Positions 21,931 to 31,800 are shown, counted from the stretch's first letter. The stretch: 64,000 nucleotides of DNA from Pseudoips prasinana (GCA_951640165.1 OX621260.1:18122001-18186000); one strand, 5' to 3'. The notes: generated by a model not told the origin, from the letters alone. Numbers and translations: made by a program.

Positions 21931-22395
21931 GGGTCGTGGTCCACCTGCTTAGTTCACCTGGGTGGACCACGGGCACTTTTTCTTGCCGGTAGTCCACCTC
22001 AGTATACGTAGGTTGACCACGGGCAATTTTACTTGCCGGTGGTCCACCTCAGTCAACCTAGGTGGACCACGGGCACTTTTTCTTGCCGGTGGTCCACTTT
22101 AGTCTACCTAGGTGGACCACGGGCACTTTTTGTTGCCTGTGGGTCCACCTTTATAAAATGTTATAATGTATTTATAATATGCATGAACAATATCTCTGGC
22201 ACGGATGTATGTATAGGTTAAGTTTGAACTGCAAGCCACCAGGCGCGAGCGCGTTATCAAATTATTTTTGTTCATTTAATTTGACAGGATCACGTGGAAT
22301 TAATTTTAGGTGGACCATGGCCTAGACATTTTGGATTTGCATATTTAGCTGGGCCACCGACAAGAAAAGTGTCCACCCAGGTGACCACGACCCAA
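21931..22395. mobile_element. Fold-back element built of GGTCCACC repeats
   Basis: Left TGGGTCG..GTGGTCCACCTG is mirrored by right CAGGTGACCACGACCCA (to about 22395). Outermost TTGGGTCG/CGACCCAA also match. The left part is a 50-bp minisatellite; CCACCGACAAGAAAAGTG on the right is one inverted unit. No ORF with a domain. Superfamily unknown. Confidence 0.6.
21938..22151. repeat. 50-bp tandem repeat, four units
   Basis: Units at 21938-21990 (53 bp), 21991-22040, 22041-22090 and 22091-22140, plus a partial. Each holds CCTAGGTGGACCACGGGCAC and TTTCTTGCCGGT. GGTCCACC and GGTGGACC within a unit are complementary, so each unit can fold. Confidence 0.9.
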
Positions 22396-22457
22396 ACCTG
22401 CATATAGGCTATAATTTATAAAGTTTAACGCTGGTTTTAACGGCCGGGCAAAGCTAG

Positions 22458-22759
22458 TGTAACATATTTGATAGATTATCTTAATGGATTTATGCATTAA
22501 GATAATCTAGCAATTGCGCCTATTTTTTACAGACGATGTTTGGCGTGATGTCTTCCTGGGCAGAGCCATCATAGTGTAGGTACACGATCTCTTACAGGTC
22601 TTGGACCTACTGTGACTTTAAGTACTCTACAGTGGTGTACTGACGCCGTGCGCCATATTTACGATTCTGGACTATATTGATACTTCAATGACAGGAGTAG
22701 CTTTACAGAAATTAAATTATTATACCCAACTACGTACCTAAATTATTATTATACCTTTG
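22458..22759. other. No recognised feature
   Basis: TAGATTATCTTAATG and its inverse ATTAAGATAATCTA form a short hairpin at about 22474-22509. No gene. Confidence 0.4.
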
Positions 22760-23056
22760 ACTAACCTGTTGATCTAGTGGTAAGTGACCTTGACTGCTAA
22801 TCCAGAGGTCGTGGGTTCAATCCCTAACCAGGGCAATCCTTTATGTGATGAGCACGATTATTTGTTCTGTATGTTTGTCTGTGTACAATATGCAAGTTGA
22901 AGAATATATAAGTATGTATGTTTGTCAATTACCTGGTTGCCACATTTTGTTTTTTTTTATTTATTAATATTGTATCACATCATAATTAACATTATATTAT
23001 AGGCTCTACCTAGTTTGGAATCAGATGGCAGTGTGTTAGTTGTCCTAAGATATTTA
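22760..23056 (+). mobile_element. SINE family F, near full length
   Basis: Head GATCTAGTGGTAAGTGACC and GGTTCAATCCC box B, body GTGATGAGCACGATTATTTG, 3' end ATCAGATGGCAGTGTGTTAG. An AT-rich stretch is inserted at about 22948-23003. Confidence 0.8.
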
Positions 23057-23220
23057 ATTTAATTTTTATTAACTTATTAATAATTCCCAGACAAACATTG
23101 TTACCATCAACAATTATACCTCCCACTTTCCCCCGAGCCAGGTCCTAACCATAGCCACATGCTCTATGGTTTAAATACACTACCGAAAACCTAAAGAGAC
23201 AGTCAATAAAAGAATCACAC

Positions 23221-23398
23221 TAATATTTTTATATACTGTGGACACGGGTCCCATCGCGATAAATATTTAGGTAAATCATTACCTTGTTTACCCGACGTTT
23301 CGGCATGGATTGCACCAGCCGTGGTCACGGGTCGAAGTCGGCCCGTGACCACGGCTGGTGCACCGTATATAAAAATGTGTACAAATCGCGAAAGTTTA
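23221..23398. repeat. Repeat J with 21-bp perfect hairpin
   Basis: TGCACCAGCCGTGGTCACGG (23311-23331 arm) pairs perfectly with 23342-23362 across a 10-base loop. The flanks GACACGGGTCCCATCGCG and GTACAAATCGCGAAAGTTT recur in the 25151-25375 copy. Confidence 0.7.
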
Positions 23399-23401
23399 AA
23401 A

Positions 23402-23554
23402 ACACACTAATATTATAAAGGCGAAAGTTTGTGACTGAGTATGTTTGTTAAATCTTCACGTCTAAACGGCTGGAGTGATATTATAAAATTTGGTATGGAG
23501 TGAGCGGCTATAATTATAAAGTTTAACGCGGGTAAAACCGCGGGGCACAGCTCG
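23402..23554 (+). mobile_element. Short Helitron, decayed end
   Basis: CACTAATATTATAAAGGCG to GGGGCACAGCTCG (CTCG replaces CTAG). The extreme 5' TC is not clear. Confidence 0.8.
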
Positions 23555-23870
23555 TACAAAATATTTTTACATACTATTCAGCCAGGTTTATTTACCTAAT
23601 GTATAGTAGTTTAGACGCTTTGAAATCGGCTTTTTAATGATTTTTTAGTGTTCTACCAGTCATCTGTATTGTGTAGATCAAATAGTCAAAAAGCCTAGTT
23701 TGTTGTCGTTTCCTATTAACTAGATTACCAAAACTAACAAGGTAGTTAAATGTTATACATTATAATAACCAACGCGCTCTGAATGTGGAGCTATAAATAA
23801 CCCGTCCGAACGTTAACGATGCCAACTGTAGTCATGGTCCGGCGCAGCAACCATGGCGACTATTCATGAA
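23555..23870. other. No recognised feature
   Basis: No gene or repeat border supported. Confidence 0.3.
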
Positions 23871-24005
23871 CAGACGCCAGCACATCAAGGCAGCCAAATC
23901 TGTCAAATTTCCCCAATGGAAAGTGAACCTTATGCTTATGTGATAAAGTTGAAAATCTATAAAAGAAATTTGACAGATTGTGGTAGCTGGATGTTCTGGC
24001 GTCTG
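23871..24005 (-). mobile_element. CAGACGCCAGCAC palindromic MITE, 135 bp
   Basis: Same family as 14502-14635 but inverted, as shown by the interior order (GGAAAGTGAACC before GAAAATCTATAAAAG). Confidence 0.85.
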
Positions 24006-24272
24006 TACCTACCTCACAAGTAAAGAAAAACGTGCCAATGAACTTGAGTTTGGCTTTGTACCGCGATGAGGGCATTGCTGTTTTAGTTTTTACGCAATAC
24101 GTACCTACACCTACGTAATAGACAACACGACGTAAAAGGCACTAAGACGTAAAGTTTGTCCCTGTGACCTGTTTGTTTTATACACCTGACACGTGTACCC
24201 TTGAAATGTTATAATTTATATTAAAAAAACGAGTGTGCTTTAGACCACACGACTGAAGTAAACCTTAAATAA

Positions 24273-24440
24273 ATAAAATAGAAAAGGATTTTATTCACGT
24301 AGATTTTAATAGAGCGCTTGTAAATAGTCAGAACATGTTTGTAGTAATATAATTATAATTAATTTATAATTATTTCTAGGCACATATAGATATTTAGGTA
24401 CACGGATTGTATAAAAACATTTACAATAAGATCTTAGATA
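24273..24440 (-). mobile_element. LINE 3' end related to 47080-47301
   Basis: ATTTTATTCACGTAGATTTT and CAGAACATGTTTGTAGTAAT are complementary to the segment at 47215-47270. It begins with the complement of a (TTTTA)n-type tail. Confidence 0.6.
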
Positions 24441-24463
24441 CAATTGTATATTAAACGTAACTG

Positions 24464-24610
24464 GCTATGAGAGATAAGGAGAGAAAGAAAACGTGGGCTC
24501 GCACCTCTCTCTCTCTTTTGCCCCTAAACGTAACAGTCTTCCAATCTTTACTAACTCATATCTCCCTCTCGGCTTTCGTTCGCCACGATCAGTTACACTT
24601 TTCGTAACGC
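24464..24610 (-). repeat. CT-rich dispersed repeat
   Basis: CTATGAGAGATAAGGAGAG..ACCTCTCTCTCTC and ATCTCCCTCTCGGCTTTCGT are homologous, inverted, to 51390-51520. Confidence 0.6.
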
Positions 24611-24670
24611 TCTCTTAACGCATTCACCTGGTTACTCCCCAAGTCAAGCGTGCGTAAAGTAGTTGAACTT

Positions 24671-24857
24671 AAATTCATCTTTTGAATTCTAAATTCATCT
24701 TTTGAATTTTAAATTCATCTTTTGAATTTTAAATTCATCTTTTGAATTTTAAAATCATCTTTTGAATTTTAAATTCATCTTTTGAATTTTAAATTCATCT
24801 TTTGAATTTTAAATTCATCTATTGAATTTTAAATTCATCTTTTTAATTTTAAATTCA
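24671..24857. repeat. 20-bp tandem array, nine units
   Basis: Unit AAATTCATCTTTTGAATTTT, nine near-perfect copies in register at 20-base spacing from 24671 to 24850, then a partial. Within each unit AAATTCA and TGAATTT are complementary. Confidence 0.95.
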
Positions 24858-24867
24858 AAGCCAATTT

Positions 24868-25020
24868 ACAAATCAAATCAAATCAAATCAAATCGTTTAT
24901 TTGCATAACACAGGTTATAATAGGTGGTGGTAACATTGTAATACATGTGCACTGTGTTCTACCACAAGGTGTGCAAATTTAGTCATAGGACATACATACA
25001 TGTGTAGGTGTTACATAAAA
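24868..25020 (-). mobile_element. LINE 3' end with (AAATC)n tail, minus strand
   Basis: AAATCAAATCAAATCAAATC then GTTTATTTGCATAACAC. The complement is a LINE 3' UTR ending in (GATTT)n. Confidence 0.65.
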
Positions 25021-25150
25021 TATAACATGTTGTGAACAATCAGCAATTTATAAAGGCATTATATAAAGGCAATTTATAAAGGCATCAGCAATTTACACAA
25101 GTTATAAAGGCAGAATTATCTTAACATTAAGATTTACGTATACATACATT

Positions 25151-25375
25151 GCACCAGCCGTGGTCATGGGTCGACCGGTGAGGCTTGGCAGCTATACGGA
25201 GACGACGCTGCCGAGCCACACCAGTCGACCCCGGACCACGGCTGGTTGGTTTAATCTTTAATCCATGCCGAAACTTAAGGTAACCTAAAGGTAATGATTT
25301 GCCTTAAATTGTTCTCGCGATTGAGACCCGTGTCCACAATAAAAAAATGTATACAAATCGCGAAAGTTTAAAAAC
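25151..25375. repeat. Repeat J, second copy
   Basis: GCACCAGCCGTGGTCATGGG and its partner CCCCGGACCACGGCTGG form arms around a GC-rich loop. The copy ends GTACAAATCGCGAAAGTTT as at 23380. Confidence 0.65.
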
Positions 25376-25616
25376 ATTATGTACCTATACCAATTGCAAC
25401 ATAATATATAGTGGACCACTGATATGTCAGTGGATTAGCTTTGCCTATTTGAGGCATCATTTGGCAGGCCCCGAGTTTCGCTGAACAACGCCGATGAGAG
25501 CACAGAAGATGATGTAATACTCCCACCTGTTGGTTTCTATCCGGAGTGGTAATTCGTTTAGAAACCCTACTCAAAATTATCTCCTACGCCAAATTTTTAT
25601 AATAATGTCTTCCTAG
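25376..25616. other. No recognised feature
   Basis: A 65-codon open stretch on the minus strand shows no domain. Confidence 0.3.
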
Positions 25617-25954
25617 CCGCATTCCGGCCACGGCGGCCAGTCTCAATAGAGATTAGCCATCTGCGCGGGACATATTATAGTGCACAAGTGTGTGCGCAAA
25701 CACAGGAGCACTTTCTATTCCATCACTCTTATGACCCGAGGGGACGCCTAGCGACACGACCGGAAAGAGGTCAGGCACAGGACCGACAGCTTTACGTGCT
25801 CTCCGAGGCACGGGGGTATATAATACCGCCAACTCTCAGACTTTGGGCTGATTCTGAAAATTTTCAAAATTACTTTTTGGTCCGGCCCGGGATTTGAACC
25901 CAGGACCTCGTTCTCTACGGGTGAACACGCTACCGCTAGACCAACGAGGCAGTC
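25617..25954 (-). mobile_element. SINE family B, full length, minus strand
   Basis: 3' part CCGGCCACGGCGGCCAGTC, body GGGACATATTATAGTGCAC, box B complement GGATTTGAACC (25890-25900), head complement GCTACCGCTAGACCAACGAG. The tRNA-like head and box order define an RNA polymerase III SINE. Confidence 0.88.
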
Positions 25955-26157
25955 AAATTATAATACGGCAAATATGACGACATGTTTGAATTATTTTATC
26001 AACATTATGTTATTACCTACATGTGTAAAATAAATGCGTATAAAGTCATTGTGTTTGTTATTCTCGAATACTTATGCGCATATTTATTTACGATTACACA
26101 GGTGAACATAAATTACTACACCAAACAGCCGATCCTTATATCGTACAATGTTATAAA

Positions 26158-26395
26158 ATAATAATAATATCCTGGGACATTATTTACACACGGCCATCTG
26201 ATCCCAAACTAAGCAGGGCTTGTACTATGGAAAGCAGATAACTGATATACTACTTTCACTTGTATAGATAATTACACGCAGACTCAGGACAAACAGACAT
26301 ATTCATGCACACAAATATCTGTCCTGGGTGAAAATCGAATCCACGACCTCCGGCGTGAAAAGCAAGCATTTGCCAACCACGCCAACAGGCCATGT
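26158..26395 (-). mobile_element. SINE family A, full length, minus strand
   Basis: AATAATAATATCCTGGGACA (tail side) to GCCAACCACGCCAACAGGC (head). Box B region GAAAATCGAATCCACGACC carries changes. Confidence 0.88.
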
Positions 26396-26541
26396 AAGAA
26401 TAATGTCTTATTTCCTACGTACAAGGGGTTATAAAATCTTAACATGTATTAGCTTCATTTAAAGAAAATCCGTAAGAGTTTGAAGCACATAACATGGACG
26501 ATAATATTAATTATTTTTTATTAAATTATTGACTGAATATT

Positions 26542-26735
26542 GACGTGTGTAGAAGCTAAGATAGTCGCCTCGCCACTTCGTGTCTCGGGTTGGATACGGG
26601 TAGGACAGCTATTTGTGTGACGTATAAATAGTTGTTTTGAGTCTGGATGTACTCTTTGTCTGTAAATTATATGTTTATAAAGTACTCCGCGACACAAGGA
26701 TTAATATCCCTGGTTTTTTTCCCTGGCGTTTACTT
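26542..26735 (+). mobile_element. SINE family E
   Basis: tRNA-like head AGCTAAGATAGTCGCCTCGC, body TAAATAGTTGTTTTGAGTCT, and GTACTCCGCGACACAAGG near the 3' end. Confidence 0.75.
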
Positions 26736-26935
26736 TTTAAAAAACAAAACATAACATGAATTCAAAGTTTTTCATAGTACAATATAATCATATTCCGTAT
26801 CCTATAAGTAATTGTATAATTACTACTTTTACGTAACGCAAAGGTTAGAGATAATTAAAAGATGTGGAAGAACATAAAACAAGAAGATTATACTTCCTGT
26901 AATACAATTAATAACACAATATAAACCATCAACAA

Positions 26936-27141
26936 GACATTTTTTTTAAAGACAACGTCCGCATTTGGTGCATAATCCCTGTGTCGCGGGGTACTTTACA
27001 AACATATAATAGACGGACACAAATTACATCCAGACTCTGAACAACAATTTATGGGTCACACAAATAGTTGTCCGGCGCGGGAATCGAACCAGGGACACGA
27101 AGCGGCAAGGCGACTGTCTTAGCCGCTAAACCACACGTGCA
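26936..27141 (-). mobile_element. SINE family E, minus strand
   Basis: T-run, GTGTCGCGGGGTACTTTAC, GGGAATCGAACCAGGGAC (box B complement), then GACTGTCTTAGCCGCTAAAC. It forms an inverted pair with the copy 200 bases upstream. Confidence 0.85.
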
Positions 27142-27142
27142 G

Positions 27143-27490
27143 TCTCTCTGTGCTGTGTGGATGACGGTGAAAAATAACTACCAGAAAACGAGCAGCAGCG
27201 TCTCTCTTTGTACAGATGCCAGCACATCCAGCTACCACAATCTGTCAAATTTCTTTTATAGATTTTCAACTTTATCCCATAAGCTAAAGGTTCCCTTTCA
27301 ATTGGGGAAAATTTACAGCTTGGTGTAGCTGGATGTGCTGGCGTCTGTACTATGACCATCATACTGCGATCGCTATCTGTCTGCTAATCGGGGATATGCT
27401 TTCATATCCCTCCAAAATATGGACACGACTCCACTGTGTAGAGCTTTTAGAGAGGCCTCATCCAGCAGTGGTCGTTATGACTGATGATTA
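27143..27490 (+). mobile_element. RTE-related repeat D split by a MITE
   Basis: 5' part to about 27212 (GCAGCAGCGTCTCTCTTTG). It resumes at 27348 with TACTATGACCATCATACTGC. Confidence 0.75.
27213..27347 (+). mobile_element. CAGACGCCAGCAC palindromic MITE, 135 bp, in repeat D
   Basis: Inserted at TA within repeat D. The join TTTGTA|CTATGACC restores the D sequence seen elsewhere. TA and GTAC target duplications cannot be told apart. Confidence 0.88.
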
Positions 27491-27493
27491 TAA

Positions 27494-27751
27494 TAAAAAT
27501 AATAATATCCTTGGACATTATTTACACACGGCCATCAGATCCCAAACTAAGCAGAGCTTGTACTATGGAAACCAGATAACTGATATACTACATTTCTTTT
27601 GTAAATACATAATTATATAGATAATTACACCCAGACTCAGGACAAACAGACATATTCATGCATACAAATATCTGTCCTGGGTGGAAATCGAACCCACGAC
27701 CTCCGGCGTGAAAAGCAAGCATTTGCCAACCACGCCAACAGGCCCGTCAAA
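27494..27751 (-). mobile_element. SINE family A, full length, minus strand
   Basis: AATAATATCCTTGGACATTA to CCACGCCAACAGGCCCGTC, with box B complement GAAATCGAACCCACGACC. Confidence 0.88.
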
Positions 27752-28034
27752 TCTATGTCATACTATATTCATCCTTATTAAAGTAAGTTATTTATGAGCG
27801 GTTCTTATTACATATCGAACGTAGGAAGACAACACGCGCATTGACGTTGGCAATGACGAATGCCATTTCTGCGCAATAATGATTGTTAAGGTTATAGAAA
27901 ACAGAATGCAGCATGTATTATATCTATAATTGTATCAGTACACGAGGCAAGAAGACGTAGACTAGCTACACGTGTAGTGTGGGCAAATATGTCTACTAGA
28001 GACATATCGGCGCCATTACAAAACAATGTTAACT
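27752..28034. other. No recognised feature
   Basis: No gene or repeat border supported. Confidence 0.3.
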
Positions 28035-28335
28035 AAGGCCCGGTTCCCACTACGCCGGACCGGCAGATCTGCCGCGCCGGTAAATCTACCGGAAGGGCTA
28101 GTGGCTGTACAATTTATATGAAGCTATTCACATTATCCCGGGTCCGGCATTTTTGCCGAGCCCGGCATTTTTACCGAGCGTTTTGTCACTACGAATTGCC
28201 GGTAGAACGACCGGGCCCAGAGTAATGTGAACGAGTTTGTGCCGGTATCTGTCCCCCGCTCGTGCTCCCCTGGCCCCGCCCGTGTTCCACTCACGTCATT
28301 CGGCTCGCATTTTCTGGTAAAAGTAGACGTTTAGC

Positions 28336-28512
28336 ATGGATATTCAACCAGAAACTTTAATTACGCTTGTCCAAGAGAGACCTGTTCTGTGGGATAAGAC
28401 CGAAGACGTCTATAAAGACAAAAACTTAAAGTTAGCAGCATGGCGCACAATGGACGACGAACATACTTCAATGTTCGTCGTCCATTGTGCGCGCAGGTCC
28501 AAATTAAACTGA
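28336..28512 (+). pseudogene. MADF/Myb-like accessory protein stub of a Harbinger element
   Basis: 58 codons. The first 36 or so (ETLITLVQERPVLWDKTEDV..LKLAAWR) match the start of a MADF DNA-binding domain: an N-terminal helix, VLW, and a DxYKD..LK..AW block. Full MADF domains are about 85 residues. Here the frame runs into an inverted duplication after AAWRTMDDEH and ends at TGA 28510-28512, so the second half of the domain is gone. In PIF/Harbinger elements this protein helps the transposase enter the nucleus and bind the termini; this stub is unlikely to do so. Confidence 0.65.
28443..28492. repeat. Perfect 22-bp hairpin, 6-base loop
   Basis: GCGCACAATGGACGACGAAC (arm 28443-28464) pairs base for base with 28471-28492 across ACTTCA. 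It lies inside the MADF stub, at its truncation point. Confidence 0.95.
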
Positions 28513-28620
28513 GGTAACTGTCTGAATTTCTTCCGGGATCCGATGTAATGTGAACACTCTGTCCGGTGTCCGGTTTTCGGCAGATCTGCCGGTCCGGCGT
28601 AGTGGGAACGCTGCCTTACT

Positions 28621-28811
28621 GTTGCACCACGCACCCTACGTATGTGTATCATAATAATATTATCAAATTAACTTTGTGAGACAATGTATGCTATTAAACA
28701 CGTATTAAGGATATATTGTCATGTCATGGATATGTAAATACTAGGCATCAGTAAACTTTGCTGCAAACATATGAACGGGATGTAATTTTGGGCCTCGTTT
28801 TCTGGGAGTTT
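28621..28811. other. Short spacer
   Basis: Nothing recognised between the Harbinger-like element and the SINE. Confidence 0.3.
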
Positions 28812-28974
28812 TGAACGGGCCAGTTGGCATGGCCGCAGGTCGTGGGTTCGATTGCCACCCAGGATAGATTATATTTGTGTGCATAAAAATCTCTGTTTGC
28901 CCTGAGTCTGGGTGTAATGAACTATTACAATAAGTATTTAAAAAGGAAAAATAGTATAAGTAGTATATCAGTTA

Positions 28975-29404
28975 GGGTAAAACCGGGATAGATGCCCCAG
29001 TGGGATAGATGCCTCATTTTCGAAAAACCTAACTTCCCAAACACGTAACTAAGAATAAATAGTATAAGTGGGCGCCGCAGTCGCCCCGCACCTCAGTTGC
29101 CCCCTAGCAGTCGTACGATGAGGATGCGTTTCGCTCGTGTGTACAATCGACTCCGCGGCAAACTTCACTTACACGTCAAAGATTTAAAGGTTAGTATTTG
29201 CCATTGTATAACTTTATAAGTAGTAATATATTCCATGATTTTTTTTATTACATCAATGTACTGGTTCATTAAGTGTTCATCTGGGTGTTAATAGTTGCAC
29301 TTTTGTTTTTACTTTGTTTAAAAAATACTTGGGCATCTATCCCTATCAAAAAGGATAGTCGCCCTAATTATTGGAGGTATAGGTGCCCTTAGGGGCATCT
29401 ATCC
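28975..29404 (+). repeat. Left TIR and subterminal repeats of the pogo-like element
   Basis: GGATAGATGCC in the TIR and again at about 29003-29013. The inverted form GGGCATCTATCC is at 29331-29342 and 29393-29404. Weaker forms are at about 29352 and 29375. Confidence 0.85.
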
Positions 29405-29501
29405 CTCCATACAGTACAATGGTATCAGTGTATACTTTTATAATATTTTTAGTGTTTTGTTATATTTTTGTTTATTTTATATTTTTACTCTTTACTTGTA
29501 G
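29190..29501 (+). other. Possible 5' UTR intron of the transposase
   Basis: AAAG|GTTAGT at 29189/29190 and a pyrimidine-rich CTTTACTTGTAG ending at 29501, eight bases before the ATG, look like splice donor and acceptor. Inference only. Confidence 0.4.
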
Positions 29502-29508
29502 CAAAACC

Positions 29509-31800
29509 ATGCCACGAAAATACAAAAGAAAGGAAGGAGTGCGAGCTCGAGTATGTTCTTGGACTGTAGAACAACTACAGTTAGCTTTCGATGAATTGGA
29601 CAAAAAAACCGTGGGGATAAATGAAGTATCCCGACAATTTGGGATTCCATCGAGAAAATTGCGAAGACGTTATGCTGCTAAAAATATAACGAAGTTGACT
29701 TTGGGTATGTATCCGTATATGTATGTACCTATAAGTTTTTATTTATTTTCAATGGACTTATGAATAAACAATATTTTTTTAGGAAAACATCCTGTCTTGG
29801 ATTTTGAAAACGAGAAAAGACTAGTAAAGCACATTTTAAAGCTTGGAGATGCTAGATTTCCCCCAAACAGACAAGCAATACGTATGTTAGCTTATCAATT
29901 TGCTGAAAAGCTAGAGCTGAAACATAATTTTGATCAAGAAAATGAAATGGCCGGGGGTGCTTGGTTCAAAAGTTTTATGGAACGGAATCCGGAATTGTCT
30001 ATCAGACAAGCTGAAGGTTTATCTGTGGCGAGAGCTAAAGGTCTTAGTAGAGAAGAAGTAAATAACTTCTATGATCTTTTGATTAAAGTCCTGACTGACA
30101 ACGACTTGTTGGATAAGCCGGAAAGAATATATAATATGGATGAATCTGGAATTCAGCTGAATAATAAACCCGGAAAAGTTGTAGCCAAAAAAGGTGCAAA
30201 AGTTGTTAATTCAGTCACATCTGCCGAGAAAGGTGAAACAATGACAATCGTTGGTTGTTGCAATGCAATTGGTAATTTCCTTCCGCCAGTTCTTATAATT
30301 AAAGGTGTAAATAAAAAACCTGAATTTGAGGATGGACTTCCGATAGGCTCAAAAGTGTATATGAATAAAAGGTCAGCATATATAAACACTGCACTTTTCA
30401 ATAAATGGCTAACAGAACATTTCATACCTTTGAAGCCGCATGGTAAAGTTCTGCTTATTTTAGACGGTCACTCGTCACATTCAACTGCACCGAATATGCT
30501 GCAAGCTGCTGCTGATAACGATATAATTTTACTGTGTTTACCTAGTCACACCACTTCAGCTTTACAGCCTTTGGACAGATCTGTATTTGGGCCATTTAAA
30601 ACCTACTTCAATCATGAAACTAACCAATTTATGCGCTTGCATCCAAACAAAAAGATCAGCCGTTACAATGCTGGAAGGCTTATACGCAATGCTTGGGTTC
30701 GCGCTGCCACTCCAGCAAATGCTCTTGGTGGCTTTAGAGGTAGTGGAATTTACCCAGTTGACCCAAATGCTTTGCCAGATACTACATTTCTGATATCAGA
30801 TACTGCACTGGGTAGTGAAGATCCTGGCACTTCTCGTACGCCTGATCAAGTTGTAGAACGAACGTCAACTACCCAGCCCCAGACGTCTTATGCATTAGAT
30901 TACCAACCAGAGCTTGTCAATGCCTCCGAAAATGTAGAATTTCGTGAGCCTATTGCGGTTGAACAAAGAACAGGAACTTCTGTATCCCAAACTTCTGTTC
31001 CTACAGTTTGTCGACTAGAACTGGACAATCAAAAACAAAATATTTCTGAATATGAACAAAATAAGACACCACCAAATCCGACACGGATTTCAATTGACAG
31101 AGAATCTCCTAGTCTCTTAATTGATTCTGAGCTTTTAGAGGATATTAGTATTGTTGACATTGGTGATTCTACAATTGCAGAAATTTTAGGTACCGATATA
31201 GAACAAGAAACACCTTCAAAAATTCTAATAGACGCATCACCTATACCAAGAATTCCTTTGACCATGGCTAAGAGGGCAAAACAATCAGCAGATATTTTGA
31301 ATTCAAAAGAAAATATAAAACAAAAGAAGGATGTGGCTGAAAGAAAGGAAAAACAAATAAAAACTAAGTTAGACAAGAAAAACAAGACTAAAACTACCAA
31401 AGAAAAAAGAGAACATAAGAAATGTAAAAAAGGAACCACTAGCAAAGAACAAGAAAACAAGAATAAAAAAATTAAACAAAACAGTAAACATTATTTTAGT
31501 GAAACCGACGATGACGACCACACTGATTTGAGTGATAAAGAAAATGATAAGTATTTAAAAGTAATCCAGAACCGACCATCACTAAAAAGACAAATTATTT
31601 ACAGTAGCAGCGAAGACGAAGACACTCCACTTAGCTATAAAATCAAAGGGAAGAAAACTAAAGGTTTGCCCGTAAAGAATACTAAGAGAAATGGACAGGA
31701 TAACCCTAAAGATACAAAAAAAGATAACTGCATAGAATGTTTTGAAAACTATAAAAATACGAAATCTAAATCCGATTGGATTCAATGTGTGATGTGTTAG
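29509..31800 (+). CDS. pogo/Tigger-type transposase, two exons
   Basis: Exons 29509-29704 and 29783-31800 join to 737 codons. The start is ATG 29509 (MPRKYKRK); open sequence upstream lies in a probable 5' UTR intron. Residues about 15-60 form a Psq/CENP-B-type helix-turn-helix (GINEVSRQFGIPSRKLRRR), followed by a second DNA-binding region to about 155. The DDE_1 catalytic core has D185 in YNMDESG, D293 in LILDGHSSH and D330 in LQPLDRSVFGPFK, with 36 residues between the last two, as in the pogo family. The C-terminal third is acidic then Lys-rich (KKCKK, KTKTTKEKRE), likely nuclear targeting. The last residues start a PHD-type zinc finger (CIEC..WIQCVMC) that TAG interrupts. It would cut and paste its own element at TA. 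Apart from the stop, no lesion was seen. Confidence 0.92.
29705..29782 (+). other. 78-bp intron in the transposase gene
   Basis: TTGG|GTATGT donor and ATTTTTTTAG| acceptor. Removal keeps the frame (Gly66 spans the junction) and fuses the helix-turn-helix exon to the catalytic exon. Confidence 0.85.

Larger units (their letters stand above)
21591..22457 (+). mobile_element. Helitron enlarged by two insertions
   Basis: TCCTACTAATATTATACATG (21591) to GGGCAAAGCTAG (22457). The core resembles 17271-17463 but is opened at about 21628-21815 by a LINE end and at about 21931-22395 by a repeat-rich fold-back element. Confidence 0.8.
28035..28617 (+). mobile_element. Deleted PIF/Harbinger-like element, 583 bp
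   Basis: The termini share TTCCCACTACGCCGGACCGG then CAGATCTGCCG (left 28044-28074, complement on the right at about 28577-28608). ACT flanks both outer ends (28032-28034 and 28618-28620), a 3-bp duplication. It contains a MADF-like reading frame, which is the accessory protein of PIF/Harbinger transposons. No transposase remains. Confidence 0.72.

Noticed and set aside
22033..22221. Repetitive peptide frame in the GGTCCACC array
   Set aside because: The repeat unit is 50 bp, not a multiple of three, so the frame cannot stay open by design.
24671..24857. CRISPR-like array
   Set aside because: Units are contiguous 20-bp tandem repeats without unique spacers, in a eukaryotic setting.
29383..29508. 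Longer N-terminus for the pogo-like transposase
   Set aside because: It would need a GTG start and a hydrophobic leader lying between subterminal repeats and a probable splice acceptor. ATG 29509 fits the helix-turn-helix protein.
31029..31785. Minus-strand frames rich in Leu/Phe
   Set aside because: Antisense shadows of the Lys-rich transposase C-terminus.
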